Positions 1 to 5,510 of a stretch of DNA of 7,676 nucleotides are shown here, one piece after another (positions within the stretch are counted from its first letter, which is position 1; the number at the start of each line of letters is the position of its first letter). The DNA comes from Candidatus Heimdallarchaeota archaeon (GTDB taxonomy: Archaea; Asgardarchaeota; Heimdallarchaeia; Heimdallarchaeales; Heimdallarchaeaceae). The notes under the pieces were generated by a model. The model was given only the letters and a program-made list of their open reading frames with translations, did no database searches and was not told the origin of the DNA. Both the position numbers and the translations under genes were made by a program. Location: contig DAOVRE010000071.1 of the NCBI GenBank assembly GCA_030628305.1, forward strand, positions 1-7,676, read 5' to 3'.

Positions 1-210
1 GATGCAAAGTTCAACAAGCTGTTTGAACAACTGCTAGCGGTAGAACGTAAGGTTCATCGTTTAAATCAATCTCGAAGATATGGAGGAAGAAGTACAAGAG
101 GCATAGATGGACTATTGAGTAAACTTACTGTCGAACACAATCGTTTGAAACAACAAATGGAAGATATTCGCAGAAAAAGCGATGAATTCGATGATATGTG
201 GGAGATTTGA
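1..210 (+). CDS. 3' end of an unrecognised coiled-coil protein (5' partial)
   Basis: The first frame is open from base 1 to a TGA at 208-210 and gives the last 69 residues of a protein whose start lies left of the window. The segment is strongly hydrophilic, rich in Lys, Arg, Glu and Gln, and has heptad-like hydrophobic spacing (FNKLFEQLLAVERKV, then LLSKLTVEHNRLKQQMEDI), which suggests two helices of a coiled coil. A Gly/Arg-rich break (YGGRSTRG) lies between them. It ends in an acidic tail, DEFDDMWEI. No membrane segment or known catalytic motif is visible. A promoter for the next gene starts directly after its stop, so it is probably the last gene of its transcript. I do not recognise the family. 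Helical ESCRT-associated or structural proteins look like this, but so do many others. Confidence 0.6.
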   Translation, partial: DAKFNKLFEQLLAVERKVHRLNQSRRYGGRSTRGIDGLLSKLTVEHNRLKQQMEDIRRKSDEFDDMWEI

Positions 211-212
211 GA

Positions 213-227
213 AAAGGCATAAATACT
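213..227 (+). promoter_or_regulatory. Archaeal BRE/TATA promoter of the zinc-ribbon membrane protein
   Basis: The sequence AAAAGG-CATAAATAC directly follows the stop codon of the preceding gene and fits a purine-rich BRE next to a TATA box (CATAAATA, about 219-226). Transcription starting about 25 nt downstream would begin near 246-250. That leaves almost no leader and favours the ATG at 254 (or a leaderless ATG at 245) as the start of the following gene. Confidence 0.5.
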
Positions 228-253
228 AGCATTCTTCTGTTGTGATGAGTGTT

Positions 254-541
254 ATGTCTAAGAAGAAAAGTGTCTTTGATAAATATACTTGGATAGTTAC
301 TGAGTTGATTGTTGGAATTGCTGCCTTCGGTTATGGGTTATTTGGCATAATAAAAACACCAACTTCTACCAATTACACTTACATTATTCTGGTCTGTTTA
401 GGAAGTATTGGTTTATTAGTGGCAATAATTCAAATAATCATACTGAGAAAGAAGAAAGTTAACAAATTCTGTTCCAAATGTGGCGAAAAAATAAAGAAAG
501 AAGATAAATTTTGTCCAAAATGTAGTGAAAAAATTGGTTAA
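254..541 (+). CDS. Small membrane protein: two TM helices and a C-terminal zinc ribbon
   Basis: Counting from the ATG at 254, the product has 95 residues. A Lys-rich N-terminus (MSKKKSVFDKY) is followed by hydrophobic helix 1 (about residues 13-33), a polar turn (KTPTSTNY) and helix 2 (about 43-64). Then comes a basic stop-transfer stretch (RKKK) and a short zinc ribbon with CxxCG at 73-77 and CxxC at 87-90. By the positive-inside rule both termini face the cytoplasm, so the zinc ribbon is a membrane-tethered cytoplasmic domain. In-frame GTG (242) and ATG (245) starts exist upstream; 254 was chosen because the predicted transcription start falls near 246-250. Small zinc-ribbon membrane proteins are common in archaea and have no single function. 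It ends 7 nt from the convergent gene on the other strand, and I cannot assign a specific role. Confidence 0.75.
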   Translation: MSKKKSVFDKYTWIVTELIVGIAAFGYGLFGIIKTPTSTNYTYIILVCLGSIGLLVAIIQIIILRKKKVNKFCSKCGEKIKKEDKFCPKCSEKIG

Positions 542-548
542 ACCTAGA

Positions 549-920
549 CTACTTCTTTTTCCAGACCTTAAGAAATTCAGGCATTTCTTCAAAAGCAATT
601 ACTGGTAAAGTAACCCATTTTGGATCTGCTGCAAAATCAGAAAATTCCATCTCTTCAGCTGGAGATGTTCTATATCTGATAAATGCTGTTTCAAGTTCCT
701 TGGAGTCTTCAACCCAGATTACAAAAGGAAGTGCATTAAGTTCGTAATATCCTAAACTTGTATTAAAAATGAAATAAAAAGATTTTTCATTATTTCTAAA
801 ATATCCTATGTATCCTGCAGGTCTTTCAGTTCCTACACTGAAAATCATCATTTTCACTAAATCTTTAATTGAAGCAAGCTTAATAGCTGCTGGAGATTGT
901 ATTTTGTTAGTATCAGTCAT
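549..920 (-). CDS. Unrecognised 123-aa soluble protein downstream of A-ATPase subunit K
   Basis: I do not recognise this family. The product is soluble with mixed alpha/beta character. A Lys/Ile-rich N-terminal helix (IKLASIKDLVKMMIF) leads into several likely beta strands rich in Tyr, Phe and Ile (GYIGYFRNN, SFYFIFNTS, YYELNALPFVIWVED). A helix follows (SKELETAFIRYRT), and the end is basic (EFLKVWKKK). No Cys pairs, membrane spans or nucleotide-binding motifs are seen. The ATG at 920 was preferred over an in-frame GTG at 929 because GGTGGA (925-930) sits 4 nt before the ATG, while the GTG would lie inside that ribosome-binding site. It follows the ATPase K gene by 35 nt on the same strand, so the two are probably co-transcribed. 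Whether it has any role with the ATPase is unknown. Confidence 0.75.
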   Translation of the reverse strand: MTDTNKIQSPAAIKLASIKDLVKMMIFSVGTERPAGYIGYFRNNEKSFYFIFNTSLGYYELNALPFVIWVEDSKELETAFIRYRTSPAEEMEFSDFAADPKWVTLPVIAFEEMPEFLKVWKKK

Positions 921-924
921 AAAA

Positions 925-930
925 TCCACC
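925..930 (-). promoter_or_regulatory. Ribosome-binding site that sets the start of the 123-aa gene
   Basis: On the minus strand GGTGGA is followed by TTTT and then ATG (920-918). The GGTG core pairs with the CACC of the archaeal 16S 3' end. The 4-nt spacing matches the other ribosome-binding sites in this window, which favours ATG 920 over GTG 929. Confidence 0.6.
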
Positions 931-955
931 CAAAAAATAAGAAAAGATTGTGGGA

Positions 956-1267
956 TTAGAATACTATCAGAATTGCCACAAGCAGTCCATAAATAGCTAC
1001 CGCTTCAATAAGTACAATGAAGAGAAAAGCTTTTCCAAATAAATCCGGATTTTCAACTATAGCTCCAATTGCTGCACTTCCTGCAATTGCCATAGATATA
1101 GCTGCTGCAGCTCCTGCGATTCCTACTGCAAGGGCTGCTGCTATTGGTTTTAAGTAGTCATCAGATGGAGCGTCTTGTGCAAGAACACCTGTCGACATCA
1201 ACATTATAGCTCCGGCAATGCTAAAGATTATCACTGCTAATTTTGCTGTTTTTTTATTCATGTGCAT
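956..1267 (-). CDS. atpK: A-type (V/A-type) ATPase subunit K, the c-ring proteolipid
   Basis: This is the membrane rotor subunit that carries the transported ion through the archaeal A-type ATP synthase/ATPase. The 103-residue product has a hydrophobic N-terminal segment (about 10-30) ending at a signal-peptidase-like VLAQ|D, then the two proteolipid helices (about 42-70 and 78-103). Helix 1 has the Gly/Ala-rich packing face (AVGIAGAAAA, IAGSAAIGA). Helix 2 carries the ion-binding carboxylate E88 in LIEAVAIYGLLVA. Many archaeal and V-type proteolipids read E-T-Q at this point, where the Gln helps bind Na+. Here it is E-A-V, which resembles H+-type F-ATPase c subunits. The ATG at 1267 has GGTGAT at 1273-1278, 5 nt upstream; ATG 1261 is 11 nt away and less likely. 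No other ATPase subunit lies within the window, so K stands apart from the main ATPase operon as far as can be seen. Confidence 0.93.
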   Translation of the reverse strand: MHMNKKTAKLAVIIFSIAGAIMLMSTGVLAQDAPSDDYLKPIAAALAVGIAGAAAAISMAIAGSAAIGAIVENPDLFGKAFLFIVLIEAVAIYGLLVAILIVF

Positions 1268-1272
1268 AGATT

Positions 1273-1278
1273 ATCACC
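1273..1278 (-). promoter_or_regulatory. Shine-Dalgarno GGTGAT of the ATPase K gene
   Basis: GGTGAT on the minus strand is an exact complement of AUCACC at the archaeal 16S rRNA 3' end and lies 5 nt before the ATG at 1267. The same hexamer with the same spacing precedes the second ESCRT-III gene (2038-2043), so it appears to be this genome's strong ribosome-binding site. Confidence 0.7.
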
Positions 1279-1307
1279 TATTTTCATGTTCTATTTTAAG
1301 TATCTGA

Positions 1308-1321
1308 ATTTAAAAATTTCG
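1308..1321 (-). promoter_or_regulatory. BRE/TATA promoter of the ATPase K transcript
   Basis: Read on the minus strand, CGAAAT (1321-1316) is followed directly by TTTTAAAT (1315-1308), a BRE plus TATA arrangement. A start about 25 nt downstream, near 1287, gives a leader of about 20 nt that contains the GGTGAT ribosome-binding site. The CGAA element recurs in front of the TATA boxes of the first ESCRT-III gene and of vps22. Confidence 0.55.
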
Positions 1322-1372
1322 AAAGGACCCTTCTTCATGTATGTGAGTTTAAAACAATAGATATAATAACAA

Positions 1373-1386
1373 CGAAAGCTTAAATA
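1373..1386 (+). promoter_or_regulatory. BRE/TATA promoter of the ESCRT-III operon
   Basis: CGAAAG (1373-1378) is followed by CTTAAATA (1379-1386). The predicted start, about 25 nt downstream near 1408, leaves a leader of about 11 nt before ATG 1419. That leader holds a short GTGAG site at 1410-1414. The promoter is divergent from the ATPase K promoter, about 50 bp apart. Confidence 0.55.
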
Positions 1387-1418
1387 GGTATAACTTAAAA
1401 ATTTAGACAGTGAGATAG

Positions 1419-2033
1419 ATGTTCGGAAACTTTATGGGATGGCTATTGGGTTCAAAGAAAAACCCTCGTGACCACATAGTAAATCTAAGATTAACTGTTC
1501 GTCGATTAGAAAGAGCTCAAAGAAAACTTGAGCGTGACGAATCTAAGATGCAATTAAAAATGAAACAAAGTATTCAACGAGGAGATTTAGAGTCTGCGAG
1601 ATTGTTTGCTACAGATATTGTTCGAAATCAACGTTGGGAGTTTGGTTATCAAAAATTAGTGTCTAGAATAAACGGTTTAATTTTCAAACTCGAACGTGCA
1701 GATACTGCAGCCAGTATGGCTGCAGAAATGCACGGTGTAGCATCCGCTCTCAGAGCAGCTAATGAACAGTTACAAATACCAGATTTAGACAGAGTAATCC
1801 AGGATATGGAAGGTTCTATTGATGGTATTGAGGAATCTACTGGTACTATTGAGGATGGTATAGATGATTTATTGATTTCAGACACTGATCCAGCTGAAGT
1901 AGATCGTTTAATAGAAAAAACAGCTGTTGAATTAGGTGTCTCAACACAAGCAGGATTGCCTTCTGTAGGTGTTGTAGAAACAGATGATTTAGAACAAGAA
2001 ATCCAAAAGCTAAGAAAAAGAGAAGAGGATTAA
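1419..2033 (+). CDS. vps2/24/46: ESCRT-III subunit, Vps2/24/46 (CHMP2-like) type
   Basis: This 204-residue Snf7-family protein is expected to polymerise on membranes and to be disassembled by Vps4. The N-terminus MFGNFMGWLLGSKKNP is a short amphipathic/hydrophobic start followed by a basic patch, as in human CHMP2A. Residues about 19-95 form the basic alpha1-alpha2 hairpin, with CHMP2-like wording such as LERAQRKLERDESKM, GDLESARLFATDIVR and ALRAANEQLQIPDL. From about 125 the sequence turns acidic (IQDMEGSIDGIEE, IEDGIDDLL), the autoinhibitory half. The tail DDLEQEIQKLRK (189-200) has the LxxxIxxLR spacing of an MIT-interacting motif 1, with Glu in the usual Arg slot. Length and order match eukaryotic Vps2/Vps24/Did2. 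A second ESCRT-III gene follows after 14 nt. The class call rests on remembered alignment to CHMP2A and should hold at class level, not at paralogue level. Confidence 0.93.
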   Translation: MFGNFMGWLLGSKKNPRDHIVNLRLTVRRLERAQRKLERDESKMQLKMKQSIQRGDLESARLFATDIVRNQRWEFGYQKLVSRINGLIFKLERADTAASMAAEMHGVASALRAANEQLQIPDLDRVIQDMEGSIDGIEESTGTIEDGIDDLLISDTDPAEVDRLIEKTAVELGVSTQAGLPSVGVVETDDLEQEIQKLRKREED

Positions 2034-2047
2034 ATAGGTGATAAATA

Positions 2048-2701
2048 ATGGTTAAAAATTGGCTCTTTGGCAAAAAACGTAAGGAAGATGCTGATGCTCT
2101 TTCAACACTCAAGGCACAAATGAATAGAATGGAACATGAGGCAAGAAATCTTGAAAGACAAGCAGATGAGCAGAAAATATTAGCTGCTAAAATGCTTCAA
2201 ACTGGCAATAAAGCTGGAGCAAGATCAGCACTCAAAAGAAGAGCAGTCTTCATGAAACGTCTCAACTCTCTTCATAATACTGTTATGAACCTTCAAGCTC
2301 AGATAGATAGTATCCAAACAGCAACATCAACTGCTGATACTGTTAAAGCAATGGAAGTTGGCACAAAGGTAGTTGGCGAGAAAATCAAGCAAGTATCTCC
2401 AGAACGTACAGAACGTGTTATGGATACGGTTATGGAACAACGTGATCAAATTGAAATGATGACTGAAGCACTATCTGATCCAAGTTTATCAGAAGGAATT
2501 CTAGATTTTGAAGATGATGCTGCTATTGATGATCAATTAGCACAGCTAGAGGCTGAAATGGATCTTGGAACAACAACAAGTTTGCCCGATATTTCTGGAT
2601 TGCCCATAACACCAACTAGTGCCTCAGGTGAAAAGGAAGAAGACACATCAGATCTTGAAGAAGAGCTTGAATCGTTGAAGAAAAAAATGAGTGAAGATTA
2701 A
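2048..2701 (+). CDS. vps20/32/60: ESCRT-III subunit, Vps20/32/60 (CHMP4-like) type
   Basis: This second Snf7-family protein has 217 residues. After a basic start (MVKNWLFGKKRK) come long helices (about 15-95) that contain the Snf7/CHMP4-like stretch ARSALKRRAVFMKRLNSL and the preceding KMLQTGNK. TADTVKAMEVGTKVV follows, in the place of the CHMP4 segment TEVLKNMGYAAKAM. The distal half is acidic (GILDFEDDAAIDDQLAQLE). A Pro-containing linker, LPDISGLPITP (179-189), resembles a type 2 MIT-interacting motif. The C-terminus DLEEELESLKKKM (202-214) resembles a type 1 motif. In eukaryotes this class is nucleated by ESCRT-II and forms the main filament, with the Vps2/24 class capping and recruiting Vps4. 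The ATG has GGTGAT 5 nt upstream. It is in an operon with the preceding ESCRT-III gene, and a T-rich terminator follows. Confidence 0.92.
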   Translation: MVKNWLFGKKRKEDADALSTLKAQMNRMEHEARNLERQADEQKILAAKMLQTGNKAGARSALKRRAVFMKRLNSLHNTVMNLQAQIDSIQTATSTADTVKAMEVGTKVVGEKIKQVSPERTERVMDTVMEQRDQIEMMTEALSDPSLSEGILDFEDDAAIDDQLAQLEAEMDLGTTTSLPDISGLPITPTSASGEKEEDTSDLEEELESLKKKMSED

Positions 2702-2704
2702 ATC

Positions 2705-2725
2705 TTCCTTTTTATTTTTATTTTT
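2705..2725 (+). terminator. T-rich terminator after the ESCRT-III pair
   Basis: Directly after the stop of the second ESCRT-III gene come three runs of five T separated by single A (2709-2713, 2715-2719, 2721-2725). There is no evident hairpin. Oligo-T tracts of this kind terminate archaeal RNA polymerase, which suggests that the ESCRT-III pair and vps4-vps25 are separate transcripts. Confidence 0.6.
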
Positions 2726-2758
2726 AAAGGGAAAGTGGAGAACAGTAAAAAAGTAAAA

Positions 2759-2772
2759 TAAAACCTTTATAT
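2759..2772 (+). promoter_or_regulatory. TATA promoter of vps4-vps25
   Basis: TAAAACCTTTATAT contains a TATA box, CTTTATAT (2765-2772), behind an A-rich BRE-like stretch. A start about 25 nt downstream falls near 2794-2797, which gives a leader of about 20-30 nt before the GTG starts of vps4. Unlike the ESCRT-III and vps22 promoters it lacks the CGAA element. Confidence 0.5.
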
Positions 2773-2775
2773 CTG

Positions 2776-2790
2776 ATAATAATAATAATA
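2776..2790 (+). repeat. (ATA)5 trinucleotide repeat between TATA box and vps4 start
   Basis: Five tandem ATA units fill most of the spacer between the vps4 TATA box and its predicted transcription start. Slippage here would change promoter spacing, but five units may equally be chance in AT-rich DNA. Confidence 0.5.
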
Positions 2791-2815
2791 GTATAGAACT
2801 TTAAAAAAAACGGTT

Positions 2816-3973
2816 GTGACTCACGTGTCAGCACAAGGCTTAATAGATCATGCTAGGGAATTTGCTTTAAAAGCTTATAATTTTGATAAAGAAAAAAACT
2901 ATAGTGAGGCCATTCCTTATTACTTAGATGCAGCTGAAGCTTTAATGAAAGCTATTAGATTTGAGCGTAATCCTCAAATTGCTCGAACTTTGAAGAAGAA
3001 AGCGGAGATGTATTTAGCTCGTTCAAAGGAATTGAGAGGATTACTTCAAAAGCGGAAGGAGAAGAGGTCAACAGCTGGTGATGATGATACAGATGATAAA
3101 TTATCGGGAGCTATTTCTGATATTATCGTTACAGAGAAACCTTCAGTCACTTTGAAAGACATTGCAGGATTAGAAAATGCTAAACAGACATTAAGGGAAG
3201 CAATAGTATTGCCTTTAATGCGTCCAGATCTTTTTTCAGGAGCAAGAAGACCTTGGAAAGGGATTTTATTATTTGGTCCTCCCGGTTGTGGAAAAACTCT
3301 GCTAGCAAAAGCTACAGCGGCTGAAGTTGAAGCTACTTTTTTCAATGTTAGCGCATCTTCGATTATATCTAAGTGGTTAGGAGAATCTGAGAAATTAGTA
3401 AAAACATTGTTTACTCTCGCTCGTGAAAAACAACCAAGTATTATCTTCATTGATGAAGTAGATGCCTTAGCAGGAGCAAGGGGAGGAGAACATGATGCTA
3501 TGCGTCGAGTTAAAACTGAATTACTAACTGCAATGGATGGTTTATCTAGTTCAGAAACAGATCGTATTGTTACTGTAGGTGCGACAAACTTGCCAGAAGC
3601 AATAGATGGTGCTTTTAGAAGGAGATTTGAACGACGTATTTACATACCTTTACCAGACATTGAAGCTAGAGAAGCAATCTACAAATATAACACCAGAGGT
3701 ATAGAAATGTGTCCTGAGGTTGACTTTTCTATCTTGGCTGAAATAACTGATTGTTACTCTGGTGCTGATATTGCAATGGTGTGCAGAGAAGCAATAATGA
3801 CCCCTATCAGAGAGTTAGATATGGCTGGAGCAATTACTGATACAGCTATAAAAGCACGTTCAGTTACACAAGATGATTTCTTAGAAGCAATAGAAGCTAT
3901 CAGCCCATCAGTCAGTGATGCAGAAGTAGATAGATACGACAAATGGAACGAAGAATTCGGTAGTAGTGCTTAA
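2816..3973 (+). CDS. vps4: Vps4-type AAA ATPase with N-terminal MIT domain
   Basis: This is the ESCRT-III disassembly motor; it would extract and recycle ESCRT-III subunits using ATP. The product has 385 residues. A three-helix MIT domain (about 5-80; FDKEKNYSEAIPYYLDAAEA is very close to eukaryotic Vps4) is joined by a charged linker (about 80-108) to one AAA module. The module has Walker A GPPGCGKT (154-161), pore loop KWLG (186-189), Walker B IIFIDE (209-214, E214 the presumed catalytic base) and the second region of homology from N258 to the Arg-finger pair in AFRRRFERR (266-274). The C-terminal helix (YDKWNEEFG) matches the Vps4 family, but there is no room for the beta-domain insert that binds Vta1 in eukaryotes. 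The GTG at 2816 is given as the start; GTG 2825 is in frame, has a GTGA site 5 nt upstream and begins M-S, and may be the true start. It forms an operon with vps25, 17 nt downstream. Confidence 0.96.
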   Translation: MTHVSAQGLIDHAREFALKAYNFDKEKNYSEAIPYYLDAAEALMKAIRFERNPQIARTLKKKAEMYLARSKELRGLLQKRKEKRSTAGDDDTDDKLSGAISDIIVTEKPSVTLKDIAGLENAKQTLREAIVLPLMRPDLFSGARRPWKGILLFGPPGCGKTLLAKATAAEVEATFFNVSASSIISKWLGESEKLVKTLFTLAREKQPSIIFIDEVDALAGARGGEHDAMRRVKTELLTAMDGLSSSETDRIVTVGATNLPEAIDGAFRRRFERRIYIPLPDIEAREAIYKYNTRGIEMCPEVDFSILAEITDCYSGADIAMVCREAIMTPIRELDMAGAITDTAIKARSVTQDDFLEAIEAISPSVSDAEVDRYDKWNEEFGSSA

Positions 3974-3990
3974 AACTAGAGGTCCAACTC

Positions 3991-4746
3991 ATGTCTACCC
4001 TTGAAAAGAAAAAAAATGATAAGGAACGTACTGAAAAATTAGACATTAAGAAACTCAAGGAAGAAAAAGAAATTTCCGATGATAAACTTAAGCTAATTGA
4101 AGCAAGTATCAAGGGATTGGAAATTACTGAAGAAGATCTAAAAGCTACTATGCCTGTTGTTAAGGCTATTACAAAAGTAGATCTTTCAAAAGAACAAAGA
4201 GCGTTTTTAGAAGTTGAGTTTGAGGATAGTTTACCAAAGTGGGTAAAAGCTCCTTGGATGTATATTAAACCAAAGAAAGAATCGCAAGTTGAATCTTGGC
4301 TTGAAAGCTGGTCAGCAATAGTTCTTGACTATAGTCGTATTTTTGTTATTCACATCATTAATATTAATGAAATCCGAAATGTTCATCCATTTAATAATGC
4401 TATAAACAATAAGAAGATGTCTTTGAAACAAGTTCGAGAGGTTATAGATCACCTTGTAAAGCAGAGTGTAGCTAAATGGTTAGATGAAAAAACAAAAACA
4501 AGAGCTCGTATTTACTGGAAAACAAATGAGGAATGGGCAGATAATTTGCTAGATTTCATGATTGAAACAGGCAGAGTAGTTGAGATACACTCACTTTTTG
4601 ATCTTTCTCAACTTCAACAACAATGGAGCGATTTACCTGCAGATGATTTAATAATAGTTTGTGAAATGCTGGTAGAAAATAAGGTAGCAAAATGGTTGAA
4701 TAAAGAAAAAACAATTATTCAATTTGAAGCTGATAAAGTTTTTTAA
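3991..4746 (+). CDS. vps25: ESCRT-II subunit Vps25 with an N-terminal charged extension
   Basis: Vps25 is the ESCRT-II arm that contacts and nucleates Vps20-type ESCRT-III. Residues about 80-251 match eukaryotic Vps25 in order. LPKWVKAPWMYIKP is the start of the core; SWLESWSAIVLDYSR corresponds to the AAWCSLVLSFCR region. HPFNNAINNKKM, then AKWLDEKTKTRARIYW and NEEWADNLLDFM, align with the human FNN…EWLDKSKSS…MWRRPEEW segments. The SLFDL segment opens the second winged helix, which ends KVF where the human protein ends KFF. The core of about 172 residues equals the usual Vps25 length (human 176). The first ~79 residues are an extra Lys/Glu-rich, helix-prone segment not found in eukaryotic Vps25. 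ATG 3991 has GAGGT 7 nt upstream and follows vps4 by 17 nt, so the two are co-transcribed. The stop lies 6 nt from that of the opposing vps22 gene. Confidence 0.93.
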   Translation: MSTLEKKKNDKERTEKLDIKKLKEEKEISDDKLKLIEASIKGLEITEEDLKATMPVVKAITKVDLSKEQRAFLEVEFEDSLPKWVKAPWMYIKPKKESQVESWLESWSAIVLDYSRIFVIHIININEIRNVHPFNNAINNKKMSLKQVREVIDHLVKQSVAKWLDEKTKTRARIYWKTNEEWADNLLDFMIETGRVVEIHSLFDLSQLQQQWSDLPADDLIIVCEMLVENKVAKWLNKEKTIIQFEADKVF

Positions 4747-4752
4747 TAGAAA

Positions 4753-5478
4753 TTACATTCCTAGTAACCCTGGAAACCAATATTTTGTTCCTTCGGAATA
4801 ACTTCTATCTACTCTCGCAATACCGTGCTCATCAAAGAATGTTAAACATCTATCAATTCTTTCTTCTGACCAGTCAGTTTTCATCAAAAGATTTTCTTTT
4901 GTTACATATCCTGATCTTGATGCATAGCTTAATATGATATCATGATCTGGACTGAACTCAACTGGAGTAAACTCTATGATTTTGACACCAGATTCAAGGT
5001 TTTTGTATGGTCTTATGAGTTTAGAATTGATAAGTTTCTCAATAGATCTATACATATCATCAATTGAAACCATTCTTCCTGGTCTGATTTTGTTTAATTG
5101 AGTAAATAATTCTCCTATTGACATGATTCCTCCATTATCTGGAGTCGAACTCTGACCATGTTCCAATATCTCATTTGCTAGAATATCATAAAACCCTTTG
5201 CCAGTTAATTTATCTTTGAGTGTAGGTGCTTCTTTCCAATCAAAACGACCAATTTCTGCAGGCAATCCTAATTCATCTCGTAATCCTGCGAGTTTGTCAT
5301 AATATTCTTTATTCTCCGAGATTTTATCGCCATATTTTTTCTCGAATTTCTTCAACTGTTTTTTAATAACTTGAATATTATCCATCATTTGCTGTAATTC
5401 TTGAATCATTAATTCAGCATCTTTTACTTGGAAAGCAGACTTTATCTTAATTTTTTTCTCTATGTCTCTTAAACCCAC
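4753..5478 (-). CDS. vps22: ESCRT-II subunit Vps22 (EAP30/SNF8 family)
   Basis: Vps22 forms the ESCRT-II base. From GTG 5478 the product has 241 residues. It opens with MGLRDIEKKIKIK, matching the GVGAGAIAKKK start of human SNF8. A coiled coil follows (about 18-65), then DELGLPAE…GKGFYDIL, and winged helix 1 with NGGIMSIGEL (115-124; human NGGLITLEEL). Winged helix 2 has EFSPDHDIILSYASRSGYVT (174-193) and YWFPGLLG, matching the human DHTVVLQLAEKNGYVT and YWLPALF. The frame stays open to a GTG at 5508, but the TATA box at 5511-5518 would start transcription near 5490. GGAG (5485-5488) lies 6 nt before GTG 5478, so the shorter start is preferred. No GLUE domain is present and no Vps36 is seen nearby, so this one EAP30 protein may fill both the Vps22 and Vps36 positions. 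Confidence 0.94.
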   Translation of the reverse strand: MGLRDIEKKIKIKSAFQVKDAELMIQELQQMMDNIQVIKKQLKKFEKKYGDKISENKEYYDKLAGLRDELGLPAEIGRFDWKEAPTLKDKLTGKGFYDILANEILEHGQSSTPDNGGIMSIGELFTQLNKIRPGRMVSIDDMYRSIEKLINSKLIRPYKNLESGVKIIEFTPVEFSPDHDIILSYASRSGYVTKENLLMKTDWSEERIDRCLTFFDEHGIARVDRSYSEGTKYWFPGLLGM

Positions 5479-5484
5479 ATCAAT

Positions 5485-5488
5485 CTCC
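5485..5488 (-). promoter_or_regulatory. Ribosome-binding site that sets the vps22 start
   Basis: On the minus strand GGAG lies 6 nt before the GTG at 5478 and about where the predicted leader begins. Together with the TATA box at 5511-5518 it excludes the more upstream in-frame GTG at 5508, which would precede the transcription start. Confidence 0.6.
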
Positions 5489-5510
5489 AAATAGTAATTG
5501 TATAGCACTT

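Noticed and set aside
808..996. Plus-strand open frame opposite the 123-aa gene
   Set aside because: It overlaps a minus-strand gene with a good ribosome-binding site and runs into the ATPase K gene; its product shows no domain or coherent composition.
1846..2112. Minus-strand open frame spanning the junction of the two ESCRT-III genes
   Set aside because: It is antisense to acidic and basic helical coding sequence, which gives Leu/Phe-rich apparent proteins; both sense genes have strong family matches.
3046..3450. Minus-strand open frame of 134 codons inside vps4
   Set aside because: It lies wholly antisense to the MIT linker and Walker A region of a clearly conserved AAA ATPase; it is a shadow of that coding bias.
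2816..3973. Other MIT- or AAA-type ATPases (katanin, spastin, p97/CDC48)
   Set aside because: There is a single AAA module, an N-terminal MIT close to Vps4, the RRRFERRIYIPLPD region typical of Vps4 and an ESCRT-III neighbourhood.
5479..5508. Upstream GTG 5508 as the vps22 start
   Set aside because: It would lie upstream of the predicted transcription start, and the added residues have no counterpart in SNF8; GTG 5478 has GGAG at good spacing.
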